DNA of 64,000 nt from Streptomyces sp. KL109B (GCF_030766935.1 NZ_JASERL010000004.1:186001-250000), one strand, 5' to 3'. Counted from the stretch's first letter, positions 24,555 through 33,409 are shown. Translations and numbers: made by a program. Notes: generated by a model not told the origin, from the sequence alone.

Positions 24555-25973
24555 ATGACCACGCAGTCGCCCCCCACCTCCGGGGCCACACCCGAGACCC
24601 CGCCCACCGGCGATGGCGAACTCAAGGCAGGGCTGAAGAACCGGCACCTGTCGATGATCGCCATCGGAGGTGTCATCGGTGCCGGTCTGTTCGTCGGCTC
24701 CGGCTCCGGCATCGCGGCGGCCGGGCCCGCCATCCTCATCTCGTACGCCCTCGTCGGCGCCATGGTCGTCTTCGTGATGCGGATGCTGGGCGAGATGGCC
24801 GCGGCGCGGCCGTCGTCCGGTTCGTTCTCCGCCTACGCCGACCAGGCGCTCGGCCGCTGGGCCGGTTTCTCCATCGGCTGGCTGTACTGGTTCTTCTGGG
24901 TCGTGGTGCTCGCCGTCGAGGCGACGGCCGGGGCGAAGATCCTCAATGGGTGGATACCCGGCGTGCCCCAGTGGGGGTGGGCGCTGATCGTGATGATCGT
25001 GCTCACCGTCGTGAACCTGGCGGCGGTCGGTTCGTACGGTGAGTTCGAGTTCTGGTTCGCCGGGATCAAGGTCGTCGCGATCGCGGCGTTCGTGATCGTC
25101 GGGCTGCTCGCCGTGTTCGGGCTGCTGCCGGGGTCGGACAATCCGGGCGACGGGTTCGGGCATCTGACCGATGCCGGGGGCTTCTTCCCCAAGGGGCCCG
25201 GCGCGATCCTCACCGGTGTGCTGATGGTCGTCTTCTCGTTCATGGGCTCGGAGATCGTCACGCTCGCCGCCGGTGAGTCGGAGGACCCGCAGAAGGCCGT
25301 CACCAAGGCCACGAACTCCGTGATCTGGCGGATCGGGATCTTCTACCTCGGCTCCATCTTCGTGGTGCTGACGCTGCTGCCGTGGAACGACAAGTCGATC
25401 GTGGACGAGGGGTCGTACGTCGCCGCGCTCAACTCCATCGGGATTCCGCACGCCGGGCAGGTCATGGACGTCATCGTGCTGACCGCCGTGCTGTCGTGTC
25501 TGAACTCCGGGCTGTACACCGCTTCCCGTATGGCGTTCTCGCTGGGACAGCGCGGGGATGCGCCGAAGGCGTTCGCGAAGACCACGTCGCGGGGTGTGCC
25601 GCGGACCGCGATCCTCGGGTCCGTGGTGTTCGGGTTCCTCGCGGTGTGGTTCAACTACCAGTGGCCGGACACCGTGTTCAACTTCCTGCTGAACTCGTCG
25701 GGTGCGGTCGCGTTGTTCGTGTGGCTCGTCATTTGCTTCACGCAGTTGAAGATGCGGGGGATGATTCTGCGGGATCAGCCGGAGAAGCTGGTCGTGAAGA
25801 TGTGGCTGTTCCCGTATCTGACGTGGGCGACGATCGCGATGATCTCGTTTGTGCTGGTGTACATGTTGACGGATGACGCGGGGCGGGAGCAGGTGCTGCT
25901 TTCCTTGCTCGTTGCGGCGTTCGTCGTTGCGTTTGCGCTTGTGCGGGAGAAGGTTCAGCGGCGGAACGCGTGA
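24555..25973 (+). CDS. Amino-acid permease, APC family, paralogue 1
   Basis: 472 residues, 12 membrane helices. GLKNRHLSMIAIGGVIGAGLF is the amino-acid transporter signature around the first helix, and GEFEFWFAGIKV is the motif between helices 5 and 6 of the GabP/AnsP/AroP group. It takes up an amino acid or GABA with protons; the substrate cannot be told from sequence. The ATG at 24555 follows AAGGACC. A short palindrome overlaps its leader. It is the first of three close paralogues within 8 kb. The downstream region is a family-A repeat. Confidence 0.92.
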   Translation: MTTQSPPTSGATPETPPTGDGELKAGLKNRHLSMIAIGGVIGAGLFVGSGSGIAAAGPAILISYALVGAMVVFVMRMLGEMAAARPSSGSFSAYADQALGRWAGFSIGWLYWFFWVVVLAVEATAGAKILNGWIPGVPQWGWALIVMIVLTVVNLAAVGSYGEFEFWFAGIKVVAIAAFVIVGLLAVFGLLPGSDNPGDGFGHLTDAGGFFPKGPGAILTGVLMVVFSFMGSEIVTLAAGESEDPQKAVTKATNSVIWRIGIFYLGSIFVVLTLLPWNDKSIVDEGSYVAALNSIGIPHAGQVMDVIVLTAVLSCLNSGLYTASRMAFSLGQRGDAPKAFAKTTSRGVPRTAILGSVVFGFLAVWFNYQWPDTVFNFLLNSSGAVALFVWLVICFTQLKMRGMILRDQPEKLVVKMWLFPYLTWATIAMISFVLVYMLTDDAGREQVLLSLLVAAFVVAFALVREKVQRRNA

Positions 25974-26000
25974 GTGTTGCGGGGGTCGGGGTTGGCGTCG

Positions 26001-26095
26001 CGGGGCGCTGCCCCGGGCCCCGCGCCTCAATCGCCGGCGGGGCTTGATTTTGCCCGGTCGTCGTTTTGAGGGCGGCAGGGGCTTGAATGGGGCGG
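26001..26095. repeat. Dispersed repeat family A, copy 3 (degenerate, with a second unit)
   Basis: CGGGGCGCTGCCCCGGGCCC, then CTCAATCGCCGGCGGGGCTT, followed by a divergent second tail unit (GGGCGGCAGGGGCTTGA). Placed between the convergent permease and kinase genes. Confidence 0.75.
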
Positions 26096-26098
26096 GCG

Positions 26099-27541
26099 TC
26101 AGTTTGGGGAGAGTGGGGTGAAGGTGTTCTTGACTCGTTCGTAGGTCGGCCTCGCCTTCTCCTCCGTCTCCGGGCGGTACCACGTGCCCACCTGGTAGGA
26201 GCGGGTGGCGTGGTCGAAGCCGAGGAGTTCGGCGTGCCAGCGGACGCCTTTGAGGGTGAAGAGGTATTCCCAGACCACGGCGGGGCGGCCGCGGAACGTG
26301 GTGCGGGCGAGGCGGAGTTTTCGGTAGTCCTGGCCCTGGTGGGCGGCGCGTTCGGACTTGCGCCACGTGGCCAGGAGGTCGTCCTTGGCGAGGGCCGACT
26401 GGGCGACCAGCTCCTGGGTGCCGTCCGGTGACGTGTAGTGCACCTCGGACGCCGTCTTCACCACCCGTTCCCAGCCCTTCGGCGGCGCCCACGCGTACCC
26501 CGCCTCCCGCCGCGCGCCCGCCGGAAGGGTCTGGGTGGCGGTGGGCGGGCGCGATGTGCCCTCGACCGTGGGGGTCGAGCCGCCGCCGCCCGACTTCGGG
26601 TCGCCGTCCGGCAGCGTGAGGGCCAGGGCCGCCGCGAGGCCCACCGCCAGCACTCCCCCGGTCGCGACGAACACGGTGCGGCGGCGGGCCGCTCGTGGCG
26701 GGCGGGGAGGTTGTGGGGGTGCGGGGGCGGGGGCAGGGGCAGGTGGGGATGGTTTCGGGGTCAGGGAGTGGGTGACGTGGTCCAGGTTCGGGCGGTCCGT
26801 CGGGTCCTTCGACAGGAGCGCCGTCAGGAGTGGGGCCAAGTCCCCGGCCGCGTAAGGGAGTTGTGGTTCCTCGTAGAGGACGGCGTGCAAGGTCGCAAGC
26901 GTCGTATCGCGGCTGAACGGTGAGCTGCCGCCGAGCGCGGCGCAGAGCGTCGCGCCGAGGGACCAGAGGTCGGACGGCGGTCCCTGCGGGCGGCCCGAGA
27001 CCCGCTCGGGGGCCATGTAGTCGGGCGAGCCGACCAGCATGCCGACCATCGTGAGCGCCTTGGCGTCCTGGATCGCGGCGATGCCGAAGTCGGTGAGCAT
27101 GACGCGGCGCCGCCCCACCCGCTCCAGGAGTACGTTGCCGGGCTTGATGTCGCGGTGCAGGACGCCGCCCGCGTGCACCTGGCGCAGCGCCCCGGCCAGG
27201 CTCAGGCCGATCCGTGCGACCTCGTCGGCGGCCAGCGGGCCGTCCTCGACGAGGAGCTGTTCCAGGGAGCGGCCGTCGACCAGCTCCATGACGATCCACA
27301 GGCGTTCGCCCTCGTCGACGACGTCGTAGACGCGCACCACGCCCGGGTGGTCGATGCGGGCGGTGGCGCGGGCCTCGCGCAGGGTGCGCTCGCGGCGGGT
27401 GCGGGCGTCCTCGGGGTCGAGGCCGTCGATGCGCATTTCCTTGACGGCGACCCGGCGGTCCAGCATTTCGTCCACCGCGCGCCACACGCGCCCCATTCCG
27501 CCCTGGCCTATCGGTTCGTCCAGGCGGTAGCGAGTGGCCAC
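26099..27541 (-). CDS. Transmembrane Ser/Thr protein kinase (Hanks type)
   Basis: 480 residues. The kinase domain (about 8-265) has glycine loop IGQGGMGRVW, lysine in VAVKEM, catalytic HRDIKPGNV, DFG in LTDFGIAA and APE in YMAPERV. A Pro/Ala-rich juxtamembrane stretch precedes one membrane helix (TVFVATGGVLAVGLAAALAL). The outer domain of about 140 residues has no PASTA repeats but contains GYAWAPPKGW and many charged residues. The GTG at 27541 is chosen because AGGGA lies seven bases upstream. Divergent from the LPXTG-type protein, so the pair may be functionally linked (inference). The external ligand is unknown. Confidence 0.92.
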   Translation of the reverse strand: MATRYRLDEPIGQGGMGRVWRAVDEMLDRRVAVKEMRIDGLDPEDARTRRERTLREARATARIDHPGVVRVYDVVDEGERLWIVMELVDGRSLEQLLVEDGPLAADEVARIGLSLAGALRQVHAGGVLHRDIKPGNVLLERVGRRRVMLTDFGIAAIQDAKALTMVGMLVGSPDYMAPERVSGRPQGPPSDLWSLGATLCAALGGSSPFSRDTTLATLHAVLYEEPQLPYAAGDLAPLLTALLSKDPTDRPNLDHVTHSLTPKPSPPAPAPAPAPPQPPRPPRAARRRTVFVATGGVLAVGLAAALALTLPDGDPKSGGGGSTPTVEGTSRPPTATQTLPAGARREAGYAWAPPKGWERVVKTASEVHYTSPDGTQELVAQSALAKDDLLATWRKSERAAHQGQDYRKLRLARTTFRGRPAVVWEYLFTLKGVRWHAELLGFDHATRSYQVGTWYRPETEEKARPTYERVKNTFTPLSPN

Positions 27542-27724
27542 CAATAATCCCTGGACGCCACCGCTCGTATTCCCAGGCAATCGACTGCACCCCCGAAACG
27601 CAATGAAACACCTAGTCGACACTTGCCGCCGCCCCAGCATAGTGCGGAGAAATCTTGTGGTACCTCTTCAAGTGCCGCGAATTCGGGCGCGGTTGAGGGA
27701 AAGCGAAAAACTAGGGGGACGAGC

Positions 27725-28468
27725 ATGAGTGCACGACGTGGGCCGATGACCGCGGGGGCGGTGTGCGCGGCCGCCGTGACGGCGCTCGTGGTGCTGCCGG
27801 GCGCCGCGGCTTCGGACGACACACCAGGTCCGGCCAGCGGCGAGGGCGGCAAGGCGATGGCCGACGCGCCCTCGGGCGTCAAGCTGACCACGCTGCTGCC
27901 GAAGAAGATCTCGGCCGACACGAAGAGCGGGGAGACGGAGAATCTCGTCGCGAGCGTCAGCAATCAGGGGAGCAGGGGAAGCGGCCCGATCCAGTTGCTC
28001 GTCACGGGATTCGACGGGCTCGTGGTGAAGGATGTTCCGAACTGCACCGCGATACCGGAGAACAAGTTGCCGAAGGGGGCCAACAGCGGATTCTCCTGCC
28101 CCATAAACAACCTCGGGGCCGGAAAGACCCAGTCGTACAAGGTCGCCGCGACATTCGATCTCAAGAAGACGGGAAAAATCTGTCTGCCGGTGCGGAGCGC
28201 GGACGGGAAGAAGACGTTCTGGCAGCAGGGTCCGGTGCCGTTCGGCACGACGAGCCCTTCGCCGAACGCGCCCGTCACGCCGCTGCTGCTCGGCACGGAG
28301 AACAAGCCCGCGGCCCCGGCCGGGGACAAGGGGGGCGCGGAAGAGGAACTGCCGTCGACCGGCGTCCGTGACGACGTGCTGCCGCTCGGCGCGGTCGGCG
28401 CCGCGCTGATCGCGGCCGGCGGGGCGGGCCTGTGGTGGACCCGCCGCACCGGCTCCGCGGCGAACTGA
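27725..28468 (+). CDS. Secreted cell-surface protein with LPXTG-type sorting signal
   Basis: 247 residues. A signal peptide (MTAGAVCAAAVTALVVLPGAAAS) is followed by an outside domain with two cysteines (NCTA and SCPIN) and a third in ICLPV. A Pro/Ala/Gly linker leads to LPSTG near residue 209, then a hydrophobic helix and the basic tail WWTRRTGSAAN. That is the full sorting signal of sortase substrates. Streptomyces class E sortases usually recognise LAXTG, so LPSTG here is less common. No sortase gene is adjacent. The outside domain resembles the immunoglobulin-like folds of small surface proteins, but no family was recognised. Confidence 0.85.
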   Translation: MSARRGPMTAGAVCAAAVTALVVLPGAAASDDTPGPASGEGGKAMADAPSGVKLTTLLPKKISADTKSGETENLVASVSNQGSRGSGPIQLLVTGFDGLVVKDVPNCTAIPENKLPKGANSGFSCPINNLGAGKTQSYKVAATFDLKKTGKICLPVRSADGKKTFWQQGPVPFGTTSPSPNAPVTPLLLGTENKPAAPAGDKGGAEEELPSTGVRDDVLPLGAVGAALIAAGGAGLWWTRRTGSAAN

Positions 28469-28472
28469 CCGC

Positions 28473-29057
28473 TTACTTGTCGGCGAGCTTCCAGGCGGTG
28501 GGCAGCGCGCCCATCGCCAGGGCCGCCTTGAGGACGTCGCCGAGCAGGAACGGCGTGAGGCCCGCGGCGATCGCGGCCGTGAGGCCCATGCCGGTGGACA
28601 GGGCCAGGTACGGGACGCCGACCGCGTAGACGATGGCCTCGCCGAGCAGGAACGTGCCGGCGGTGCGCAGCATCGAGCGGTCGGCGCCGCGGCGGGCGAG
28701 CGCGCCGACCGCGGCCGAGGCCAGCATCAGGCCGATGACGTAGCCGAACGAGGCCATCGCCATGCCCGAGCCGCCCTCCGCGAACCACGGCACGCCGGCC
28801 ATGCCCGCGAGCGCGTACACGGCGAGCGCGAGGAAGCCGCGGCGGGCGCCGAGCGCGGTGCCGACGAGCAGCGCGGCGAAGGTCTGTCCGGTGACCGGCA
28901 CCGGCGAGCCCGGCACCGGGATGGCGATCTGCGCGGCGATGCCGGTGAGGACGGCGCCGCCGATGACGAGCGCGATGTTCTTGGCGCGCGAGGCGGGGAT
29001 GAGGTCGGCCAGGACCTTGCCCGGACGGGCGGTGACAGCAGCGGTGGCGGTGCTCAT
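28473..29057 (-). CDS. bioY: Biotin transporter substrate-binding subunit BioY
   Basis: 194 residues, six membrane helices. Family signatures are IPVPGSPVPVTGQTFAALLVG and FGYVIGLMLASAAVG. BioY captures biotin at high affinity and works alone or with the energy-coupling factor ATPases. No bioM/bioN genes are adjacent, so it may act alone or with a shared ECF module elsewhere. It starts at ATG 29057 and ends four bases from the convergent LPXTG-type gene. Biotin-dependent repression would be expected (family knowledge), but no clear operator was recognised upstream. Confidence 0.92.
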   Translation of the reverse strand: MSTATAAVTARPGKVLADLIPASRAKNIALVIGGAVLTGIAAQIAIPVPGSPVPVTGQTFAALLVGTALGARRGFLALAVYALAGMAGVPWFAEGGSGMAMASFGYVIGLMLASAAVGALARRGADRSMLRTAGTFLLGEAIVYAVGVPYLALSTGMGLTAAIAAGLTPFLLGDVLKAALAMGALPTAWKLADK

Positions 29058-29319
29058 GGGGACTCCACATGTCGACGGGCAGGGTGGGACTCCGTGACGC
29101 TATCCCAGCGGCCTTGAGGCGATCACGGTCGCCGGTCGACAAAGGCCGGAGCACCGTGTTGGTGGGCTCTGAACAAATAACGGCAGGTACACCTCGTACA
29201 AGGTGATGCTCGTCACCGGCGCAGTCCGTTTTGCGCGGGAGGGTGCCCGACGGCGAGACTGTAGGTTCCCGCTAAACCCGCGCGTTCACCTCGCACCACC
29301 CGAGATCGGCCGAAGCCCC

Positions 29320-30693
29320 ATGCCCCCCACGCCCCCCATGCACGACGAACCACTCTCCGCGGGGCTGAAGCAGCGCCACCTCACGATGCTCGGCCTCGGC
29401 GGGGTCATCGGCGCAGGGCTCTTCGTCGGTTCGGGCGCGGGGATCGCGGTCGCGGGGCCCGGCATCGTCGTCTCGTATCTGATCGCGGGCGCGCTCGCGA
29501 TGTGCGTGATGCGGATGCTCGGCGAGATGTCGGCGGCCATGCCCGCCTCCGGTTCCTTCTCCGTGCACGCGGAGCGGGCGCTCGGCAAGTGGGCGGGGTT
29601 CAGCGTCGGGTGGCTGTACTGGTTCATGCTCGTGGTGGTGCTGGCCGTCGAGGCGACGGGTGCGGCGCAGATCGCGAACGGGTGGGTGCCGGGCGTTCCG
29701 CAGTGGGCGTGGGTGCTGCTGTTCATGGTCGTGTTCACCGTCGCCAACCTGTCGGCGGTGAAGAACTTCGGCGAGTTCGAGTTCTGGTTCGCGGCGCTGA
29801 AGGTCTTCGCGATCGTCGCGTTCCTGGTGCTGGGCGCGCTCGCGATCTTCGGCATCCTCCCGGACACGGACCCCGTCGGCCTCACCAACCTCACCGGCCA
29901 CGGCGGCTTCCTGCCGAACGGCTGGGAGGGCGTCGTCTCCGGGGTCCTCGCGGTCGTCTTCGCGTTCGGCGGCCTGGAGGTCGTCACGATCGCGGCCGCC
30001 GAGTCCGAGGACCCGGCCCGCTCGGTGGCGCGCGCGGTGCGCAGCGCGGTGTACCGGATCCTGTTCTTCTACGTCGGGTCGATGCTGGTCATCGTCACCG
30101 TGCTGCCCTGGACGGAGCAGAAGGCGGGGATCAGCCCGTACGTCACCGTGCTCGACTCGATCGGCGTCCCGTCGGCGGCGCAGATCATGAACATCGTCGT
30201 CTTCGTGGCGCTGCTGTCGGCACTGAACGCCAATCTCTACGGCTCGTCCCGCATGATCTTCTCGCTCGCCGAGCGCGCGGAGGCGCCGAAGTCGCTGCTG
30301 AAGGTGAGCGGCGGCGGGGTGCCGCGCCGGGCGGTCCTGGCGTCGGTGGCCTTCGGGTTCGTCTCCGTACTCCTCAACCTGGAGTGGCCGGACACGATCT
30401 TCCTCTACATGCTCAACTCGGTCGGCGCGGTGCTGCTGTTCGTGTGGGCGCTGATCGCGATCTCGCAGCTGCGGCTGCGGCGCCGTATCGAGCAGGAGGC
30501 CCCGGAGCGGCTCGTGTTGCGGATGTGGCTGTTCCCGTGGCTGACCTGGGCGGCGATCGCCGCGATGGTCGCGGTCTTCGGCCTGATGCTGACCGACGAC
30601 ACGGCGCGGCCGCAGTTGCTGTGGTCGACCGGGGCGACGCTGCTGGTCCTCGCGGTCGCGGGGGTACGGGAGTTGCGCGCGCGGCGTGCCTGA
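29320..30693 (+). CDS. Amino-acid permease, APC family, paralogue 2
   Basis: 457 residues, 12 membrane helices. GLKQRHLTMLGLGGVIGAGLF and NFGEFEFWFAALKVFAI are the diagnostic segments; it is closest to paralogue 3. The N-terminal tail is short (MPPTPPMHDEPLSAG). The ATG at 29320 has no obvious ribosome site; ATG 29338 is an alternative. The substrate is unknown (AnsP/GabP group). A palindrome lies 11 bases after its stop, before paralogue 3. Confidence 0.9.
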   Translation: MPPTPPMHDEPLSAGLKQRHLTMLGLGGVIGAGLFVGSGAGIAVAGPGIVVSYLIAGALAMCVMRMLGEMSAAMPASGSFSVHAERALGKWAGFSVGWLYWFMLVVVLAVEATGAAQIANGWVPGVPQWAWVLLFMVVFTVANLSAVKNFGEFEFWFAALKVFAIVAFLVLGALAIFGILPDTDPVGLTNLTGHGGFLPNGWEGVVSGVLAVVFAFGGLEVVTIAAAESEDPARSVARAVRSAVYRILFFYVGSMLVIVTVLPWTEQKAGISPYVTVLDSIGVPSAAQIMNIVVFVALLSALNANLYGSSRMIFSLAERAEAPKSLLKVSGGGVPRRAVLASVAFGFVSVLLNLEWPDTIFLYMLNSVGAVLLFVWALIAISQLRLRRRIEQEAPERLVLRMWLFPWLTWAAIAAMVAVFGLMLTDDTARPQLLWSTGATLLVLAVAGVRELRARRA

Positions 30694-30703
30694 GCGGTGC
30701 CCG

Positions 30704-30720
30704 GACGTTCACCGAACGTC
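30704..30720. promoter_or_regulatory. Palindrome between amino-acid permeases 2 and 3
   Basis: GACGTTC-ACC-GAACGTC, perfect seven-base arms. Its core ACGTTCACCGAACGT is almost the same as the site before permease 1 (24526-24542). Candidate operator for permease 3. Confidence 0.5.
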
Positions 30721-30860
30721 GACGTGATCATCGCGGCGTGTGAGCGTCGTGTCCGTATACCGGAAAGATCTTCCCTCTGAGCGGGCTCTCCACCCAGACT
30801 GTGGCAGTTTTACGCACCGTTTACGTCAGCACCGTCACCGCTACTGAACAGGGCACACCC

Positions 30861-32267
30861 ATGTCTGGGAACTCAGCGCAGTCCACAGCAGAGAGCGTGG
30901 ACGAGCAGGCGCCGGCCGAGCCGTCGCTGTCGCACGGCCTCAAGCAGCGACACCTTTCCATGATCGCGCTGGGCGGCGTGATCGGCGCGGGCCTCTTCGT
31001 GGGCTCCGGCACCGCGATCGCCGCGGCGGGCCCGTCGATCATCCTCGCGTACGCGATATCCGGCGCGCTCGTCATGCTCGTGATGCGGATGCTGGGCGAG
31101 ATGGCGGCCGCGTACCCGGCCTCCGGCTCCTTCTCCGTGCACGCGGAGCGCGGCATCGGCCCGTGGGCCGGGTTCACGGCCGGCTGGTCGTTCTGGTTCC
31201 TGCTCTGCGTGGCCGTCGGCCTGGAGGGCATCGGCGCGGCGCAGATCACGCACGGCTGGGTGCCGGGGGTTCCGGAGTGGGCGTGGGTGGCCCTCTTCAT
31301 GCTGCTTTTCACCGTCACGAACCTGTCGGCGGTGAAGAACTTCGGTGAGTTCGAGTTCTGGTTCGCCGCCCTCAAGGTCGGCGCGATCGTGATCTTCCTC
31401 GTCATCTGCGTGCTCGCGATCCTCGGCGTGCTGCCGGACGTCGACGCGCCTGGCATGTCCAACCTCACCGGCCACGGCGGCTTCATGCCGAACGGCACGG
31501 AGGGCCTGATCGTCGGCCTCCTCGCCTCGGTCTTCGCGTACGGCGGCCTGGAGACGGTGACGATCGCCGCGGCCGAGTCCGAGCACCCGGTCCAGGGCGT
31601 CGCGAAGGCGGTCCGCACCGCGATGTGGCGCATCGCGCTCTTCTACGTCGGGTCCATGGCGGTCGTCGTGGTCCTGCTGCCGTGGACGGCGAAGGAGATC
31701 CCGAGCAAGGGTCCGTACGTCGCCACGCTCGACTACCTGGGCGTGCCCGCGGCCGGCCAGATCATGAACGTCGTCATCCTCATCGCGCTCCTGTCCGCCA
31801 TGAACGCCAACATCTACGGCGCGTCCCGCATGTCCAGTTCGCTGGTCGCGCGCGGCCAGGGCCCGAAGGTGATCGGCAAGGTCACGAACGGGGTGCCGCG
31901 CGTCGCCGTCCTGATGTCGGCGGTCTTCGGCTTCGTCTGCGTGCTGCTCAGCTACTGGCGCCCGGACGACGTGTTCGCGTGGCTGCTCAACACCGTCGGC
32001 GCGATCATCCTCGTCGTCTGGTTCTTCGTCGCCGTCTCGCAGTTGGCGCTGCGCCGCAAGCTGGAGCGGGAGGCGCCGGAGAAGCTGGTCGTGAAGATGT
32101 GGGCGTACCCGTACCTGACGATCCTCGCGCTCGTCGGCATGGCCGTCGTCTTCGTCCTCATGGCGCGCGAGCACGACACCCGGATCCAGCTGTACTTCTC
32201 GGGCGGCCTGGCGATCATCCTCGCGATCGTCGGCTACGCACGGCAGAAGATGGCCGAGAAGCGGTAG
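30861..32267 (+). CDS. Amino-acid permease, APC family, paralogue 3
   Basis: 468 residues, 12 membrane helices. GLKQRHLSMIALGGVIGAGLF, GEMAAAYPASGSF and NFGEFEFWFAALKVGAI are intact. It shares long identical segments with paralogue 2, pointing to local duplication. The ATG at 30861 (MSGNSAQSTAES) begins a hydrophilic tail of about 30 residues. It probably has its own promoter in the 167-base gap. A strong terminator follows its stop codon. The substrate cannot be deduced from sequence. Confidence 0.92.
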   Translation: MSGNSAQSTAESVDEQAPAEPSLSHGLKQRHLSMIALGGVIGAGLFVGSGTAIAAAGPSIILAYAISGALVMLVMRMLGEMAAAYPASGSFSVHAERGIGPWAGFTAGWSFWFLLCVAVGLEGIGAAQITHGWVPGVPEWAWVALFMLLFTVTNLSAVKNFGEFEFWFAALKVGAIVIFLVICVLAILGVLPDVDAPGMSNLTGHGGFMPNGTEGLIVGLLASVFAYGGLETVTIAAAESEHPVQGVAKAVRTAMWRIALFYVGSMAVVVVLLPWTAKEIPSKGPYVATLDYLGVPAAGQIMNVVILIALLSAMNANIYGASRMSSSLVARGQGPKVIGKVTNGVPRVAVLMSAVFGFVCVLLSYWRPDDVFAWLLNTVGAIILVVWFFVAVSQLALRRKLEREAPEKLVVKMWAYPYLTILALVGMAVVFVLMAREHDTRIQLYFSGGLAIILAIVGYARQKMAEKR

Positions 32268-32298
32268 CGGTGACGTAGCCGTACCGCGCTCAACGCAC

Positions 32299-32330
32299 AG
32301 GGCCCCCGGACCACTTGGTCCGGGGGCCCT
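32299..32330 (+). terminator. Terminator after permease 3
   Basis: Perfect 15-bp stem AGGGCCCCCGGACCA / TGGTCCGGGGGCCCT with a two-base loop, followed by TTTCG. Confidence 0.85.
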
Positions 32331-32379
32331 TTCGTATGCCCACTTCATCGCGCCCGCCCTTCTGCTGTTAGCCTGCACT

Positions 32380-32394
32380 TGCAATGGAGTTGCA
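32380..32394. promoter_or_regulatory. Nur box in the sodF promoter
   Basis: TGCAA-TGGAG-TTGCA matches the TGCAA-N5-TTGCA pattern of the nickel-responsive Fur-family repressor Nur, which represses sodF when nickel is present in S. coelicolor (established). It lies 28 bases before the ATG, in the right place to block transcription. Confidence 0.75.
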
Positions 32395-32421
32395 ATAAGC
32401 AGTCGGAGGGCACGGAGAGAC

Positions 32422-33063
32422 ATGGCCACGTACACGCTTCCTGAGCTTCCGTACGACTACGCGGCGCTTGAGCCGGTCATCAACCCGCAGATCATCGAGC
32501 TGCACCACGACAAGCACCACGCGGCGTACGTGAAGGGCGCGAACGACACCCTGGAGCAGCTGGCCGAGGCGCGCGACAAGGAGCAGTGGGGCTCCATCAA
32601 CGGCCTGGAGAAGAACCTCGCCTTTCACCTCTCCGGCCACATCCTGCACAGCATCTACTGGCACAACATGACCGGCGACGGCGGCGGCGAGCCGCTCGCG
32701 GCGGACGGCGTGGGCGAGCTCGCGGACGCGATCAAGGAGGCCTTCGGCTCCTTCGCCGGCTTCAAGGCCCAGCTGACGAAGGCCGCCGCCACCACGCAGG
32801 GCTCCGGCTGGGGCGTCCTCGCGTACGAGCCGGTGAGCGGGCGGCTCATCGTCGAGCAGATCTACGACCACCAGGGCAACGTCGGCCAGGGCTCCACCCC
32901 GATCCTCGTCTTCGACGCGTGGGAGCACGCCTTCTACCTGCAGTACAAGAACCAGAAGGTCGACTTCATCGAGGCGATGTGGCGGGTCGTCAACTGGCAG
33001 GACGTGGCCAAGCGGTACGCGGCCGCGAAGGAGCGGGCGTACAACCTGCTGCTGGTGCCGTAA
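32422..33063 (+). CDS. sodF: Iron-type superoxide dismutase
   Basis: 213 residues. Dismutes superoxide in the cytoplasm. The four metal ligands are visible: His in ELHHDKHHAAYV (about 27), His in LSGHILHSIYW, and Asp and His in FDAWEHAFYLQY. Full length for the Fe/Mn family. Streptomyces switches between a nickel enzyme (sodN) and this iron enzyme according to nickel supply; the Nur box directly upstream fits the nickel-repressed sodF. The ATG at 32422 follows a CGGAGGGCACGGAG leader. Terminator hairpin downstream at 33129. Confidence 0.96.
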   Translation: MATYTLPELPYDYAALEPVINPQIIELHHDKHHAAYVKGANDTLEQLAEARDKEQWGSINGLEKNLAFHLSGHILHSIYWHNMTGDGGGEPLAADGVGELADAIKEAFGSFAGFKAQLTKAAATTQGSGWGVLAYEPVSGRLIVEQIYDHQGNVGQGSTPILVFDAWEHAFYLQYKNQKVDFIEAMWRVVNWQDVAKRYAAAKERAYNLLLVP

Positions 33064-33128
33064 CCGGCACGTGATGCGTCCCGCCTCGTGATCGTCTTCT
33101 CAACCTTCGCGTCGGCGGGCGGAAAAGA

Positions 33129-33167
33129 GACAGGCCCCCGTGAGGACGTGACTCACGGGGGCCTGTC
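33129..33167 (+). terminator. Terminator after sodF
   Basis: 16-bp perfect stem GACAGGCCCCCGTGAG / CTCACGGGGGCCTGTC around a seven-base loop, 66 bases past the sodF stop. Confidence 0.8.
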
Positions 33168-33198
33168 GGTATCGGGGGTTCCGGTGGAACGTACACGC

Positions 33199-33408
33199 AT
33201 GGCGACTTCCCGGTACTGCCCCAACTGTCATGAGATGCAGGACTTCCGGCGCGTCAACGCGAAGGAGAAGTCCTATCTGCAGACGCTCATGACCTCGGCC
33301 GAAGCGAACGGCTTCTGGCGATGCAGGGGCGCGGGCGGACACTGCCTGTGGGTGCAGCCCCACCTCAATCAGGACAAGGGCCGCACCCTGCCCCTGAGCT
33401 TCATCTAG
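33199..33408 (+). CDS. Small zinc-ribbon protein
   Basis: 69 residues. Metal-binding cysteines and histidines are seen in RYCPNCHEM, FWRCRGAGGHCLW and WVQPH, fitting a zinc ribbon. The ATG at 33199 follows GGAAC; GTG 33184 is an alternative. It is separated from sodF by a terminator and converges on the DsbA-like gene with one base between stops. No enzyme function is apparent; it could bind nucleic acid or another protein (inference). Confidence 0.72.
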   Translation: MATSRYCPNCHEMQDFRRVNAKEKSYLQTLMTSAEANGFWRCRGAGGHCLWVQPHLNQDKGRTLPLSFI

Positions 33409-33409
33409 C

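Noticed and set aside
23898..27611. A minus-strand open frame of over 1200 codons running across rpiB, the first permease and the kinase
   Set aside because: Only its rpiB portion is real. The rest lies antisense to the permease and out of frame with the kinase, and reads as Arg/Pro/His-rich noise.
30704..30720. LexA/SOS box between permeases 2 and 3
   Set aside because: The half-sites are GTTC...GAAC rather than GAAC-N4-GTTC, so the polarity is wrong for an SOS box.
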